A stretch of DNA of 64,000 nt from Pomacea canaliculata (Eukaryota; Mollusca; Gastropoda; Architaenioglossa; Ampullariidae): contig NC_037593.1 of the NCBI RefSeq assembly GCF_003073045.1, positions 21,123,720 through 21,187,719 on the forward strand, in the 5' to 3' direction. Under the pieces are notes generated by a model, which was given only the letters and a program-made list of their open reading frames with translations, had not been told where the DNA came from and made no database searches. Every line of letters begins with the position of its first letter. Position 1 is the stretch's first letter. Below are positions 36,500 through 47,157 of this stretch, one piece after another. A program made the position numbers and the translations under genes.

Positions 36500-36720
36500 T
36501 TGTCTGCTGTAAAGTTAGAGATCCCAGTTCGATACCCTTATTGTTCAGCGAACATTCCCCAGTGGACCCAGCTGTCGGCGATGGATACCTAACTCCATAT
36601 GGGGCTCGGGTAGGCGAAGTAGCCCTCACACTAAAATGATCCCGTAAACAGACGTACTGTATATGGGAGTGTATATGGGACTGTATATGGGAGTGAGTGG
36701 GTCAAGGCCTCATGAACTTT
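36500..36720. mobile_element. Possible tRNA-derived SINE fragment
   Basis: CCAGTTCGATACCC resembles a Pol III B box, followed by GTGGACCCAGCTGTCGGCGA and ATGGATACCTAACTCCAT, a body I associate with molluscan SINEs. A GTATATGGGAGT tandem tail ends it at 36655-36700. No A box could be placed with confidence. Confidence 0.4.
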
Positions 36721-37277
36721 AGAGTATGTGACTGAGGGAGAAATAAAAGCTGTGCAGACAAGAATAGAAACGTCAGGTACTTTATTTTTTTAACTGGTGT
36801 ACAGCTAGAAAACACAACATTACAAGACATCGAGATTGGATATGTACGGGGCACATGGTAAGTCAGCTTGTAAGGCTACTGTCAAAGATTATTTCTCTCT
36901 GGTTAAAATAGTAGTTAAAAGTTAATTGGTTAATCAAGATGGAGAGTACCCAGTCCGTAAGAGCCTTGGTCTGATCTCCTGATCTTGCTCCTCTTCAGAT
37001 ATATGCGCTTCTTCTTTCGCACTTTCCGTTTTTGTTTTGTTTACTTATAGATTTGGCTTGTGCCATTTATTGTTGTTTACGAGGAAGATCACGTGACATG
37101 TCACTGCTGATGACAATGCTGTGACGCGGCGGTCGGGTGTCCGGTGTACACGTCATCAACTGATGTGGCGGTGGTGGCCAGTCAACGAACTACATCAACG
37201 TTTTATTTTGTTTCTTTGCCTTTTCCAAGAACTCTTCTTATCACGATCTCAAAATTGTTTTAAGATTTCGTGTTTAG

Positions 37278-38764
37278 TCAGCTTTTGATTTTCGTTGAAA
37301 GTCCTTTCGCCAGAAACACCACAGTGCAGCAGACATCAAACACAAAGAAACAATAAGCGCAGTCCAGTAATAAGAACTGATACAGTGGAATCTCTTGGCC
37401 CGCAGACCTCATGTAACCGCCGCCATACTTCATCACGTGATCAAGCCAGTAGGCGCCTCGTTCTGCCGGCACACCATCTGGTCGCGGAAGAGGTGAGACG
37501 CGCGGGCGATGGCGTCGCGGTAGGCCGAGCTTTTCCACAAGTCTCAGGGCGCTGACAATGTCCGACACTTTCGCAGTGGCAGGTCCAGTGTCAGCCCGAA
37601 GCCTTTCTGTCGAACTCTTTCGGCGTTGTAGAACTGGTCGTAAAAACGGGAAGCTGAGCATTGGCCAGCGTGATACAACGCTTGGGCCTGGCTGCTGGCT
37701 CACCGTGGGTCACCAAGACTTTGGAGTTCTGGGTGAGCCAGGAGCATATTTTGTGGTATCAAGGCATGATCAAAATTCTCCGGGGTCTGGTGATGTCCTG
37801 TTGGCACGAAAAACAACTTTCATTGGCACGCTCTCCAGAGCCGACAGCAATTTGCTGACAGCGCCCCCGGGCAAGTCGATGAACGAGAGAGCCGAAGGAA
37901 ACAATGAGGACACGTCCTTGGCGTTGTCATGAATTCCTGAAGATCGCAGACAGAGGTTTTGCTGGCGAAGCCGCTATCCGCAATGACTTTAGTATTGGGT
38001 AAAGATGGTCGAGGATAGTCCAGAAAATGATCATGCAGAGACAGGTGAACTCCGCCTTGGCTCCCAACATAGTCATTGGAATATAGGGCATCTCAGGTGC
38101 ATACAACTCACGGCATTTTCCGGACAAAGAGGATGCCCATGTAGAGAGATACATAGGACAGAAAGTTGTTCAAACGCTCCGCGAAGGTCATGTGCTGGCC
38201 GAGGGGAAGGAACTCGATGGGGTCGACGGCGGGAGAAAAAGGAATTCTGCGGAAGAAGGGGTCGTTTGCGAAGTGCAAGCTGGCAAAAGGTACCCCCATC
38301 CTGTAGGCGAAGATAAGGTAGATTCTCTTATGATTACCATCGTCGTACACGAAGAGATCTGGCTTGACATCTCGCATTGTCTGAAACAGCGACTGGTTGG
38401 TCATGATCTCGTCGTTCATCTGCCACATCATCTGGATGTGATTCTGTATTTCTGGTTTTCTTCCCTCCAAATATGGTTTCAAAAGAAAAGGCACGACATT
38501 GTCGTCTTGCATGGAGATGCTGGTGGTGTACTCGATGATGTGCACTCCCTTCAGGTCATGGTAACCCTTTCTGACGACGTCGGTAGACAGAACGACCCAC
38601 ACCTCGTGACCTTTGGCCGTCAATGCTTCTGCGAGCGTCAAGTGCATGATGGCATGACTTGAAAGAGGGAGTGGCATCAGCATGACACGCTTGGTTTCGC
38701 ATGATGCCGAGAACATCATCATGACACACAAACACAGATGCCAACACGCTGTCGTGCGTTTCAT
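37278..38764 (-). pseudogene. UDP-glucuronosyltransferase (UGT), full-length span, several frameshifts
   Basis: UGTs conjugate sugar from a UDP-sugar to lipophilic compounds in the ER lumen. The start MKRTTACWHLCLCVMMMFSA is a signal peptide. The N-terminal acceptor domain follows (KRVMLMPLPLSSHAIMHLTL, GHEVWVVLS, DLFVYDDGNHKRIYL) and reads cleanly to 38108. After that the family pattern continues through frame changes: PEMPYIPMTMLGAKAEFTCL, YPRPSLPNTKV, KPLSAI/DLQEF, PMKVVFRANRTSPDPGEF, an altered VTHG signature site near 37700, and a C-terminal hydrophobic anchor (FLLLDCAYCFFVFDVCCTVV) before a basic tail ending at 37278. The whole span of about 495 codons matches family length and has no introns. 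At least four shifts argue for a pseudogene. Confidence 0.83.
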
Positions 38765-39184
38765 TGTGTGAATCCTGCAACAAATGATGTGTGCTTAATT
38801 AATACATTATTCAACCAAACTCACACAAAGACACACAGCTTGCAGTCAGTAGTAGTATTAAGTAGCTCTAGAGCGCACATTCCCCTCTACAACCCAAGGT
38901 GGAGGCCCTCACAAGCAGGGATGGGATGGGAGTGTCGCTTTCCTGTGCCAGTTGAACAACGATGTGCATGCGATTCAGCATCAAACCGAAGCTACCAGTT
39001 TTGTAGATAAAACAAAGCAGTCCGCAGCTCATAAAAGCGATGTATAAATATAAATACATATTAGGGTAATTAAATAAAATGAAGAAATTGTTATGAACGC
39101 GCGTTTGGAGCAGGTAACTATCTACTGAGTATCTGTCTAAAGAAAGCGCCTGAGGCCTGACTTGGTTATAATAACCGTCTAAGT

Positions 39185-39333
39185 CAGTGGTTCTTAACCG
39201 GGGTTCGATCAAACCCTATGGGTTCGGTGAGTCGATCTAAGGATTCGTAATTCGTGATGACACTAAAGAAGGTTTCGGTGAATGTGCACATGAAACTTGT
39301 GGGTTCGGTACCTCAAACAAGGTTAAAAACTAA
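39185..39333. mobile_element. hAT-like MITE, 149 bp
   Basis: Starts CAGTGGTTCTTAACC, the common hAT terminus, and ends GGTTAAAAACTAA, an imperfect inverse of it (about 10 of 13). It is flanked by GTCTAAGT (39177-39184) and GTCTAACT (39334-39341), an 8-bp target duplication with one mismatch, as hAT elements make. Too short to code for anything. Confidence 0.7.
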
Positions 39334-40895
39334 GTCTAACTGTAACTGTATCTTTCTTTGTCACCTCTAGAGACAAGTGAGGCAACAGACTGTGGCGAAG
39401 GACCTAGATAAAATTAGCGCAGCCTTGAGGTGACAGACCAGTTGAGCAAGTACCCGTGACAGTATTTTTCTGGCGCTGTTGTAGGGGAGAGCACACACAA
39501 CTCGCATGTCCTTGGGTCCTGTAGGAGTAGCCTCCCTTTACATGGCCTCGCTTATTTCTTTGGACAATATTTGTTCATTAGATAGTGTAGTGCGACATGT
39601 TTTGATAGCGTTTATTCATTAGGTAATATAGTGCCACATATTTTGACACTGACATTGCTCATGCTACTGACAGAATTTAGTAAACTAAATAGTTAGTCTA
39701 CAACGTGAATTCATTCTAAACTGACTTTGCTTTCGAATCCCTGGTATCAGATGATGATGATGATGATGATCATGATGTCTATTTGTAATGTGCAGGTATC
39801 CATTCAGAAGAAAACAATTATATGCACAATAGTCAGTTTTCAGTTTGATTTATATAAAAGTATGCAAGAAAGAAACTTCTTGTCAAATAGTGACGATGCT
39901 GACTTTTTCATTTCCTATTTTTTGACTACAAATGAAATAAATCTCTTTTAGTGTTCCGTATTGAAACTGAAAGAAAGAACTGTATTTTGTGTGTGACTTT
40001 TTGTTCGATATATCCCAAGGTCAGAACTAAGAAGAACTCGACCCTAGCGGCCATTTCTTGTGTGCTTTGCCATTTGACACTACTCTTAGATAACTGTAAG
40101 AGTTGGAAATACAAGTGAAAATAAAACAATAACACTTTCATTGTCAGAGGATGAAATTTCAGAAGTAGCTGTACTGTATCATGCGTACCTTGTTCTCGCG
40201 TAGCAATTTCCCTCGTAGTCCTCAAACTTGAATTTTGTGATCGACCTGTCAACGTGTGCTTTCTAGGTTCTTCGCTCTCTCTCTCTCTTAGTGCGTGTGT
40301 GACAGAAAGATCGCGAAAGAGAAGGATTTATATATAAAGGTCATAGGTCATTGCCGCAGTATAACTTGGTAGAAATTTTATTTCAGGTGTCAGTTAGGAG
40401 TGAAGAATAGATAGAAACATAGTACCGCTATTTGTGTCTGATTTTTCGTTAGTTTTTGCTTTCAGTCCAAAAAAAAAAACCCCCAAAAAAACTATGAAGG
40501 ACGAATCGACTTGTCCACATGACTTTGATGTCACGGTGACATATTACCCACAGCATAATGGATGCGCCTCGACAGAGGGTTTCAACTTACCGGTCTCAAC
40601 ACCAAAGGCTGATTAAACTCAGCAAAGAGAAATTTCGAAGTAATATATATTGAAGTTGGTTGAAATTAGCTTGAACAGTAAGGAGACATAAAGAGGACAC
40701 ACAAATCATATTCAACAGTTCTTCGTTCGTTACAATAACAATATAAAGCCATCACGTATCTAAAGATTAATTTGAAAGAAAAAGAACACTGAATGCTAAT
40801 CTGCACACTGCATTTTATTGCTTTCTTTTCGGCTTTGCATAGGGGCATAAATTTAGAAAGAAAATAGAAGTGAATAATTTACTGACTCGTATCTC

Positions 40896-41010
40896 ACACA
40901 TGTGTGTGTGAGTGCATGTGTGTGTGCATGTGTGTGTGAGTGCATGTATGTGTGTGCATGCGTGTATGAGTGCATAGGTATGTGTGCATGTGTGTGTATG
41001 TGTGTGAGAC
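40896..41010. repeat. TG-rich compound microsatellite
   Basis: Repeats of (TG)n broken by AGTGCATG and CATGTG, about 115 bp. Frames through it are low-complexity artefacts. Confidence 0.85.
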
Positions 41011-41127
41011 AAAGAATGAGGAGGGGGTTACAGGGTCCTCTGCAGTGAGTGGTGCAGACGTCACTGGCGTCTGGCTAACCGCCGGTTAGCTTGTAGGGAA
41101 ACGCTTGTCGCCACCCGGTGGGTAGAG

Positions 41128-41341
41128 TTAGTTCTCCACTTGCGGACAGTCGTCCTCGCGATCCGCCTGCACCCAGCGGAGGCCGGTGTAGCACTTGCTC
41201 TCGTCGATCTTCTCCTTCAGACCCGGGAACCGCCTGCAGTCGTCAATGGCTTCCGCCAGGGCGTTACAGTTCTTGTCCTTGTCAGCACCGGGCTTTGGAA
41301 AACCACTACACGCCCACTCCACACAGGCCTGACGAGAGGGG
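41128..41341 (-). CDS. Possible last exon of a small cysteine-rich protein
   Basis: On the - strand a TCGTCAG acceptor at about 41335 opens ACVEWACSGFPKP...NCNALAEAIDDCRR...ESKCYTGLRWVQ...DCPQVEN-stop at 41128. Seven cysteines and a dense, charged, low-repeat composition look like a real secreted-protein exon. An upstream exon was not found, so the gene is partial in my reading. Family not recognised. It could also be an isolated exon fragment. Confidence 0.4.
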
Positions 41342-41487
41342 GGGACAGGGGGTCTGGTGTACCCGGGCCCGCGGCTGTCAAGGGGGCCCGGCCTTGGTCA
41401 GTGGATTTTTTTTTTCTTCTTCTCCTTTTCTTTTTCTTTTAAAGAAAGGTCTAAGGACAGAACACCCAAGCATTACACATGCAGAAG

Positions 41488-41615
41488 TTGAGTTTGAGTG
41501 TAGATATTGAAGATTCGAATTGTAAACATACATTATATAACTGGGAAAATAATTTACGATTACAAGTAACAAGGGCCCGGAGAGGTTCTGTCCCGGGGCC
41601 CGGGTGGCTCTCGGA
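41488..41615. repeat. Dispersed repeat, copy 1 (AGGGCCCGG...GGGCCCGGG)
   Basis: GTGTAGATATTGAAGATTCG, then AATAATTTACGATTACAAGT, then AAGGGCCCGG and GGCCCGGGTGGCTCTCGG. Matched at 55488-55605. Function unknown; probably part of an unrecognised transposable element. Confidence 0.7.
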
Positions 41616-41879
41616 CCTGCTTACAGTCTAAAATAACAGGCTGACAGTTGGCTCTCCATGGAATACTGTACTTCTTGGAAGTAAATCTAGTGTAACATCG
41701 TCTTCAGTGTCATTTACATGAGCAGTCTCTTTTCTTCCATGCAGCTACTGTTAGAATAGTGCACAAAGGAACTAACACCAAATCAAGGTAGATAATACAG
41801 GGATAATCTATCATCCAGGAATATTACTGTTTACAGGGAAGACGAAATAAAGTACAGTAAATTATTGCAGGGTCAGAAA

Positions 41880-41984
41880 ATGAACACGAAGCTGAAGTGT
41901 CCTGCTCCATTGGGATTTCTGGTCTGTTTTCTTATTTTCCACGTGGTGCAAGGTGTGACCTCAGGCAATGTGACTTGGTACTGA
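41880..41984 (+). CDS. Possible signal-peptide first exon
   Basis: The short frame MNTKLKCPAPLGFLVCFLIF continues HVVQGVTSGNVTWY-stop. It has a basic start, a hydrophobic core and a small-residue cleavage region (VQG/VTS), the shape of a secretory signal. A GTACTG word at about 41978 could act as a donor; no next exon was identified. This may be chance. Confidence 0.25.
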   Translation: MNTKLKCPAPLGFLVCFLIFHVVQGVTSGNVTWY

Positions 41985-42569
41985 GTGCACTGTACAGGAG
42001 TCGTAAGTATCCAGATGTGTTTTATTGTCAGCAGTTCAAACGCACGTGGCCTAATGAAAGCTCTTGTCAAATTTCGTGATAAATTTGATATTTAAAAAAA
42101 AAAAAAAATTCTTGCCTCCTTTCATTCTACTCGCTTCTGAAATATTTTTCTTGATATTTTAATACACAGTTTATGTCAAGGTTTACACATACATATCTCA
42201 CGGCCGTTGCCCTAGCCTAAAGGTTTAGTCGAGTGCATGATAGTCAAAACTGTAATATAATAAAGCAACTCGTATTTTTGTGAAATGTGCCTTCGTGGGA
42301 AATAACATTTTTTAGATTAGATGTCCAGTCTGTTGTTTCTGTGTAACGGCTTCTTTCAACTCCCACCGAATACCTTGGCGGCACACAGGCACGTGAGTTG
42401 TGTCTAAGTATTTCTGTGTAACTGTTTTTCTAAACTCTCACAGGTACCTGATGTACAAAACTGTTCTGACTCAGCACGCGCACGAAGTCTGCACTAACAC
42501 GTGGTGTTGGCATTTTCCTCCAGCGATGTAGGAGATGCAGGTGAGCAAACAACAACACGTGTCAGTATG

Positions 42570-42735
42570 ATGACGTGTGGCTGCGTGACGTGTGGGTCAT
42601 GTAACATAACGCATATGACATGTGACGCTGTGGGGACCTGTACATAACGCGTGCGACTTGTGACGGTGGGTCCTGTACCATAACGCATGTGACATGTGAC
42701 GTGTGGGTCTGTAACATAACGCGTTCCTGTGTAAG
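42570..42735. repeat. Tandem repeat, ~38-42 bp unit, 4 copies
   Basis: The unit is approximately GACATGTGACGTGTGGGTC then TGTAACATAACGCATAT. Four diverged copies lie in a row. Confidence 0.75.
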
Positions 42736-42744
42736 AATTATGGT

Positions 42745-42945
42745 GTGTGGCATGTAACAGACCTTGCGATGTATGAAATGTATGAGACAAGTACTGTGTA
42801 AGGTTCAGCCTCATCTTCATTAAACACATCATCTTCAACAAACACCTGTCTGTCATCAATAGAGCAATTGGTGTCAGTTTTGAAATGAATCGAGAAGTCT
42901 GCTATCCAGTCTTGCATTTTTCCATCTCTGTTTAGTCCAGTCAAT
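42745..42945 (-). pseudogene. Gene fragment of unknown family, copy 1 (inverted partner at 62775-62915)
   Basis: The - strand reads MTGLNRDGKMQDWIADFSIH then FKTDTNCSIDDRQVFVEDDVFNEDEAEP. The same DNA, diverged and frame-shifted, lies on the + strand at 62775-62915 beyond the telomeric repeats. The acidic DDRQVFVEDDVFNEDEAE stretch suggests coding ancestry. I do not recognise the protein; a transposase remnant is possible. Confidence 0.45.
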
Positions 42946-43365
42946 GGGTTTGGTTTCGCTGATCATTGGAAAATAAATCTTCTAAGCCACCATGTTCACT
43001 ATCTTGATGTGCACTTTCAGCACTGAAGCAAAATAACAGCAATACAAGTGTAGAAAAAAAAAAATTGAAACAAAAGTAACATATTTTATGATCCTCTCTC
43101 TAATTTCTCATGGTCATGCAAGTCTTGTTTTGACCAAAAATCAATAGAAATAAAATGGATAATAATTTCCCCAGGGAATTCAAATGGAATCGTTGTTAAC
43201 GAGCATCGCTTGCTGTAGGCCTAGTGTCTTTTCTCAAACGATGGGCAAAAATCGGAAAAAGACACACAACGGTCTCTCGGCAGCGCTGTACACCGGCAAC
43301 GGCTGAAGGGATTCGGGAGGGTCTGGTGCCTAGGGCGTGGCACAAGGCAGGGATGGTTAGGGTTG

Positions 43366-43382
43366 GCGCTATATACATGGGG
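43366..43382 (+). promoter_or_regulatory. Pol I promoter-like box (chimeric copy next to 28S)
   Basis: GCGCTATATACATGGGG, embedded in GGCACAAGGCAGGGATGGTTA...AGCAGGCGTC. The same block stands before each 5' ETS. Here it is joined directly to 28S sequence. Confidence 0.5.
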
Positions 43383-43404
43383 AGCAGGCGTCCCGAAAGG
43401 TTTA

Positions 43405-43755
43405 TGTGGTTGGCTGATAAGTCAATGGTGCGAGGCTACCATCTGAGGGATTATGACTGAACGCCTCTAAGTCAGAATCCCGCCCGAATATGTAACGATA
43501 CTTTCAGTGCCGCTGCGATACACGCCGCGGTGTTTGTCACAGCCGCGGCGGTGGTGAAGCCACAGGAAGGGGTCATCAGCCGCTCGCGCCGAGCAGTGCG
43601 CGGCGGGGACAGGACGATTTTCACCCATGCGACGTGGAGATGCCAAATCATTCGTAGACGACCTAGTTCTCGGTCGGGTGTCGTACTTAGTAGAGCAGCC
43701 ACCTCACTGCGATCTATTGAGACTCAGCTTGGACCAGGAGATTTGTCCGCATTCG
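43405..43755 (+). rRNA. 28S rRNA 3' terminal fragment, copy 1
   Basis: Contains the conserved GATTATGACTGAACGCCTCT and AAGTCAGAATCC, later TGCGACGTGGAGATGCCAAA and TTCGTAGACGACCT, and ends at TGCGATCTATTGAGACTCAG...GATTTGTC, the 3' end of large-subunit rRNA. About 350 nt of more than 3.5 kb. The 5' side is cut by the promoter-like block, so it cannot make a full 28S. Confidence 0.88.
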
Positions 43756-44530
43756 CAGACGGACGCATCTCCGACGATGGGCTCGAGTCCCCCTCAGTAC
43801 AAAGTGGAAAGGTGGTGATGCAGCTACCGGGTGCACCGGTAAAGCAGCACACCACTTTTCTCTCTTTTACTACTTCGCTTTTTTCTTTTCTTTTTTTCTT
43901 CAAAAAAAAACCAGGGGGAGGGCCTGGTGCAAAACTTTTGAAAATATTCCAGTTCGATGGGAGGGTCTGGTGCAGATAGGAGGGTTCTGGTCAAAGACTT
44001 TCAAATAAAACATTACTCGTCATTAACTTCGCTTTGGTATTAGAAATTTAGGGGTACTCGATTCTTTCAAGTATACTAAAATGGAGGGCTGGTGCTATGG
44101 GAGGGTCTGGTGCATACAGGAGGGTCTGGTGCAGAGGAGGGGTCTGGTGCGAGAGGAGGGTCTGGTGCGTGAGGGGCCTGGTTTAAAAAAAAAGGAAAGT
44201 AATAGGGGAAAAATTGAACAAATGTTGTCCATAGCAGCAACGCTTTCTCCTTTCGCCGGTTGATCGCATTCCGAACACGTTGTGTCTCTGTACACCGACA
44301 AAAACCGATCACAACAATACCCAGGCCGATAACGTACCAAATGAGAATTCACCATCATCTTGGAAGTTTCAGTTCAATAGGAGGGTCTGGTGCGGTAGGT
44401 TAGGGTCAGGTGTCGGAGGCCTGGTGCTAGGGAGGGTCAGGTGCCGGAGGGTCTGGTGCCTAGGGAGGGTCAGGTGGCCGGAGGGCCTGGTGCAATGGGA
44501 GGCGTGGCAAGGCAGGTATGGTTAAGGTCG
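43756..44530 (+). other. rDNA intergenic spacer, unit 1
   Basis: Spacer with a pyrimidine run and poly-A (43855-43915), then short repeats built on GGAGGGTCTGGTGC and GGGTCAGGTGCC. It ends before the promoter box at 44531. Frames through it (VWC, GLVR patterns) are translated repeats, not genes. Confidence 0.75.
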
Positions 44531-44548
44531 GCGCTATATACATGGGAA
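44531..44548 (+). promoter_or_regulatory. Probable Pol I promoter, unit 1
   Basis: GCGCTATATACATGGGAAGC, about 510 bp before the 18S 5' end and directly before the ETS-type sequence. Confidence 0.55.
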
Positions 44549-44559
44549 GCAGGCGTCTG

Positions 44560-45040
44560 AAGGTGCGCGAAAGGGACCGTGGCTATAAAGGTTTCTATAT
44601 ATGAAATGCTCACCCAGTTTTGTTATATTTCATCTGCAAATGAGCGCTCGCTCGGCGTGCGAAGCCCTCGGTCGAAAGCGATCGTTGTCTGCGTCCCGTC
44701 ATCTGGCGAGCCGGTTTCGAAGCGGACCGAAGAAGGTCTGGTACGGGTTGGCTTGGTGGTGATTCGCGGCTTTCGCTGTCGCGTTTCCCACGGCTCAGGC
44801 GTGGGCTGGTTGAGCAGAGAGAGGTTCGTCGTGCTCCTTTCGGCCAGCGCGTCGGCGTATCGAATAACGCTTGACTGTGTCTCGAGTGAAAGAGCGCGCC
44901 CGTGTCGATCGGTGAACGCTCCGCAGTTGAAAAATTTGAACCGATGATTCGGTTGCAAGAGCGAAAAGCACCGCGAAGCAGGACCCGCGCTCCAGCGGCG
45001 ACTGGCTTCGTGGAGTCGGTTACGTGTACACGCACAGCAT
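44560..45040 (+). other. 5' external transcribed spacer, unit 1
   Basis: Sequence from ATGAAATGCTCACCCAGTTT through GAGCGCTCGCTCGGCGTGCG to the 18S start. It is repeated before copy 2 (49080-49619), partly at 48300-48620 and 52110-52350, and inverted at 61040-61575. Confidence 0.7.
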
Positions 45041-46500
45041 TCTGGTTGATCCTACCAGTAGTCATATGCTTGTTCTCAAATTAAGCCATGCCTCGTACGG
45101 TGAAACCGCGAATGGTCATGAAATCAGTCGAGGTTCCTTAGATGATCCATTTCTACTTGAATAACTGTGGCAATTCTGGAGCTAATACATGCAAACCAAC
45201 TCCGACGTCAAGCCGGGAAAGAGCGCTTTTATTAGTTTCAAATCAGTCGGGGTCTCGGCCCGTCCCTATTAATGATCTGGATAAGTTTGTGCGATCGCAT
45301 GGCTCGAGCCGGCGAGGCATCTTTGAAATTGTCTGCCTTATCAACTGTCGATGGTACGTGATAGACCTACATGTTGGACAACGGGTAACGGGAATCAGGG
45401 GTGTGATTCCGGAGAGGGAGCATGAGAAACGGATACCACATCCAGGAAGGCACCAGGTGCGCAACTTACCCACTCCCGGCTAGAGGAGGTAGTGACGAAA
45501 AATAGCAATACGGAACTTTTTGAGGCTCGCAATTGGAATGAGTACACTTTAAACCCTTTAACGAGGATCTATTGGAAGGCAAGTCTGGTGCCAGCAGCCG
45601 TGGTAATTTCAGCTCCAATAGCGTATATTAAAGTCGTTGCGCTTAAAAAGCTCGTAGTTGCATCTGAGGCATGGTCGTGCGGTCCGTCTCGCGACGGTCA
45701 CTGCGCGAAGCCTGAGCGTGCGCGGCTCTTCGCAGGGTAGTCTTCGCAAGACGAACTGCGAAAGCATTTGCCAAGCATATTTTCATTAGTCAAGAACTAG
45801 TCAGAGGTTCCAAGACGATTATAATACTGTCATTGTTTCTGACCATAACGATGCCAACTAGCGTTGTGCAAGTGTCGCTTCATCAAATCTGAAACCAAAG
45901 TTTTCGGGGTTCCAGGGAAGTATGGTTTGCAAAGCTGAAACTTAAAGGAATTGACGGAAGGTCACCCACCAGGAGTGGAGCCTGCGGCTCTTAATTTGAT
46001 TCAACACGGTAAAACACACCAGTCCGCACACTGTAGGATTGACAGATTGATATCTTTTTCTTGATTCGGTGGGTGGTGGCGTATGGCCGTTCTTAGGTGG
46101 TGGAGCGATTTGTCTGATTAATTCCGATAACGGCGAGTCTCTAGGCTGTTAAATAATTCACCGATTCTTCACGCATCGGTGCTAACTTCTTAGAGGAGAA
46201 GTGGCGTTTTGGCCACAAGAGATGGAGCAATAACAGGTCTGGCTGCCTTTAGAAGGAATCAAGGGTGGATGTGGCCATGCTTTGAAAACAGTGCGAACCC
46301 CTTGAACGTCCTTGCGTGATAGGGATTGGGGGCTTGAAATTTCTTCTTATCACGGAACGAGAATTCCCAGTAATTACGTCGGTGCTTTCTACACCGCCTG
46401 TCACTACTACCGAGTGATACGGTTTAGTGAGGGGTAGCTGGCCTCCGCGTGAGAGTCTGAAAAAGTCATTCAAACCGGAGGGGAAAGGCTTTTGGCCCGA
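45041..46500 (+). rRNA. 18S rRNA pseudogene, copy 1 (V4 deleted, many indels)
   Basis: Starts TCTGGTTGATCCTACCAGTA (canonical has CTGCCAG). It keeps GCCAGCAGCCGTGGTAATTTC, AAAAAGCTCGTAGTTG, CGCAAGACGAACTGCGAAAG, CTGAAACTTAAAGGAATTGA and ACACCGCCTGTC. About 250 nt between the AGCTCGTAGTTG helix and CGCAAGACGAA, covering the V4 region, are missing. The region AGGTGAACCTGCGGAAGG is absent at the 3' end. Numerous 1-2 nt indels occur. Total about 1.46 kb against a usual 1.8-1.9 kb. Not a working rRNA as assembled. Confidence 0.88.
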
Positions 46501-46765
46501 TCAGCCTCTCAGTAAGCCCCGGACACGAGGCATCGCTTGCTGTAGGCCTAGTGTCTTTTCTCAAACGGATGGCGCAATCGGAAAAAAGTGATCACAACGG
46601 TCTCTCGGCAGCGCTGTACACCGGCAACGGCTGAATGGATCGGTGAGGTGTGGTGCTTAGGAGGGTCAGGTGCCTAGTGGGGCCAGGGCGCTGAACGGCT
46701 CGCGGGCCGGTTAGAAATTTGGAGTGGGGGGGCGTGGCACAGGCAGGGGATGGTTAGGTGGGTTG

Positions 46766-46783
46766 GCGCTATATACATGGGGA
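46766..46783 (+). promoter_or_regulatory. Pol I promoter-like box (chimeric, unit 2)
   Basis: GCGCTATATACATGGGG followed by AGTGCAGGCGTCCCGAAGG and then 28S sequence, the same junction as in unit 1. Confidence 0.5.
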
Positions 46784-46797
46784 GTGCAGGCGTCCCG

Positions 46798-47157
46798 AAG
46801 GATTATGTGCTTGGCTGATAAGTCAATGGTGCGGAGGCTACCATCTGAGGGATTATGACTGAACGCCTCTAAGTCAGAATCCCGCCGAATATGTAACGAT
46901 ACTTTCAGTGCCGCTGCGATACACGCCGCGGTGTCACAGCCGCGTGCGAGTGTGTGAAGCCACAGGAAGGGGGTCATCAGCCGCTCTGCGCCGAGCAGGG
47001 CGCGGCGGGACAGGACGATTTCCACCCCATGCGACGTGGAGATTGCCAAATCATTCGTAGACGACTGTTCTCGTTTCGGGTGTAGACGTACTTAGTAGAG
47101 CAGCCACCTCACTGCGATCTATGAGACTCAGCCTTTGGACCAGGAGATTTGTCCGCA
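46798..47157 (+). rRNA. 28S rRNA 3' terminal fragment, copy 2
   Basis: Same content and same 5' break point as copy 1, with scattered single-base differences (for example GACGACTGTTCTC where copy 1 has GACGACCTAGTTCTC). Ends near GATTTGTCCGCATTC. Confidence 0.87.

Larger units (their letters stand above)
38765..41110. other. Intergenic with small repeats
   Basis: Holds the hAT MITE (39185-39333), an (ATG)n tract at 39750-39768, a CTCTCT tract at 40274-40290 and the TG array 40896-41010. No gene recognised. Confidence 0.5.
43200..46528 (+). repeat. Abnormal short rDNA unit 1
   Basis: Order: lead block (ATCGCTTGCTGTAGGCCTAG), Pol I promoter-like box, 28S 3' end, spacer, promoter-like box, 5' ETS, deleted 18S. 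The 18S end then jumps straight to the same lead block of unit 2 at 46530. Most of 28S, 5.8S and both ITS are missing. See component entries. Confidence 0.8.

Noticed and set aside
38192..38662. A 156-codon + strand frame
   Set aside because: Antisense shadow of the intact N-terminal half of the UGT gene.
40896..41010. CRISPR-like or coding tandem repeat
   Set aside because: Simple TG/CATG microsatellite; there are no spacers of unique sequence. No CRISPR array, operon or prokaryotic signal is present in the window.
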